Source: Chloroflexia bacterium
GTDB lineage: Bacteria; Chloroflexota; Chloroflexia; Thermomicrobiales; JALYUS01
Length of the DNA stretch: 6,073 nt
Direction of reading: 5' to 3'
NCBI GenBank assembly: GCA_025924435.1
Contig: JAICIL010000278.1
Location: 1 to 6,073, forward strand
The position numbers and the translations under genes were made by a program. Below, piece by piece: positions 6,032 through 6,073 of the stretch. The stretch's first letter is position 1. Every line of letters starts with the position of its first letter. Below the pieces are notes generated by a model that had not been told where the DNA came from, made no database searches, and was given only the letters and a program-made list of their open reading frames with translations.

Positions 6032-6073
6032 ATGGACGCACTCGTTCGCCAACTCAACGACCTCTGCGACGCC
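6032..6073 (+). CDS. Start of an unidentified gene (14 codons, cut by right edge)
   Basis: An ATG at 6032 opens a frame that stays open to the last base, giving MDALVRQLNDLCDA. G-rich sequence at 6017-6022 and AGG at 6025-6027 lie 9 and 4 bases upstream as possible ribosome binding sites. The gene points the same way as the propeller gene, 70 bases after its stop, and could be cotranscribed if the intervening hairpins do not terminate. An amphipathic helix with Leu-Cys before a likely loop resembles the N-termini of M20/M42 metallopeptidases, but 14 residues are far too few to assign a function. Confidence 0.5.
   Translation, partial: MDALVRQLNDLCDA

Overview
The window is very GC-rich bacterial DNA with two purine-deaminase-type enzymes transcribed away from each other, one large Asp-box beta-propeller protein, and the first 14 codons of a fourth gene. 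Codons end mostly in G or C and genes have purine-rich Shine-Dalgarno sites. The gene content and GC-rich palindromic intergenic repeats would suit Chloroflexota, Armatimonadota or a similar environmental phylum, but no marker gene is present and this is only a guess. There are no RNA genes, CRISPR arrays, integrases or transposases.

Layout. Bases 1-1335 (minus strand): an amidohydrolase matching the 8-oxoguanine deaminase family, complete except for the last few residues, which lie beyond the left edge. Bases 1336-1519: a divergent control region in which one symmetric heptamer (TATCATA) can serve as -10 element for both directions. Bases 1520-2572 (plus): an adenosine-deaminase-family enzyme with all metal and catalytic residues but altered substrate-side motifs. 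Bases 2586-2688: a near-perfect long palindrome built from CGCCAAG heptamers, a mobile-looking or REP-like repeat that may also terminate transcription. Bases 2803-5961 (plus): a 1052-residue VPS10/sortilin-like, BNR-repeat propeller protein with no signal peptide and a 7-base tandem repeat inside its coding sequence. Bases 5960-6028: two palindromes and a GGGGTTAGGT tail. From 6032: start of an unidentified plus-strand gene.

How the genes may work together. The first two enzymes are both metal-dependent amidohydrolase-fold deaminases. If the family assignments hold, one turns 8-oxoguanine into urate and the other removes an amino group from a purine nucleoside or base, so the pair would serve purine salvage, catabolism or clearance of oxidised bases. 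The propeller protein has no known functional link to them and appears to have its own promoter. I see no clear new multi-gene system. The items most worth a second look are the shared symmetric promoter, the unusual deaminase active site, the heptamer palindrome, and the repeat modules around the last gene junction.
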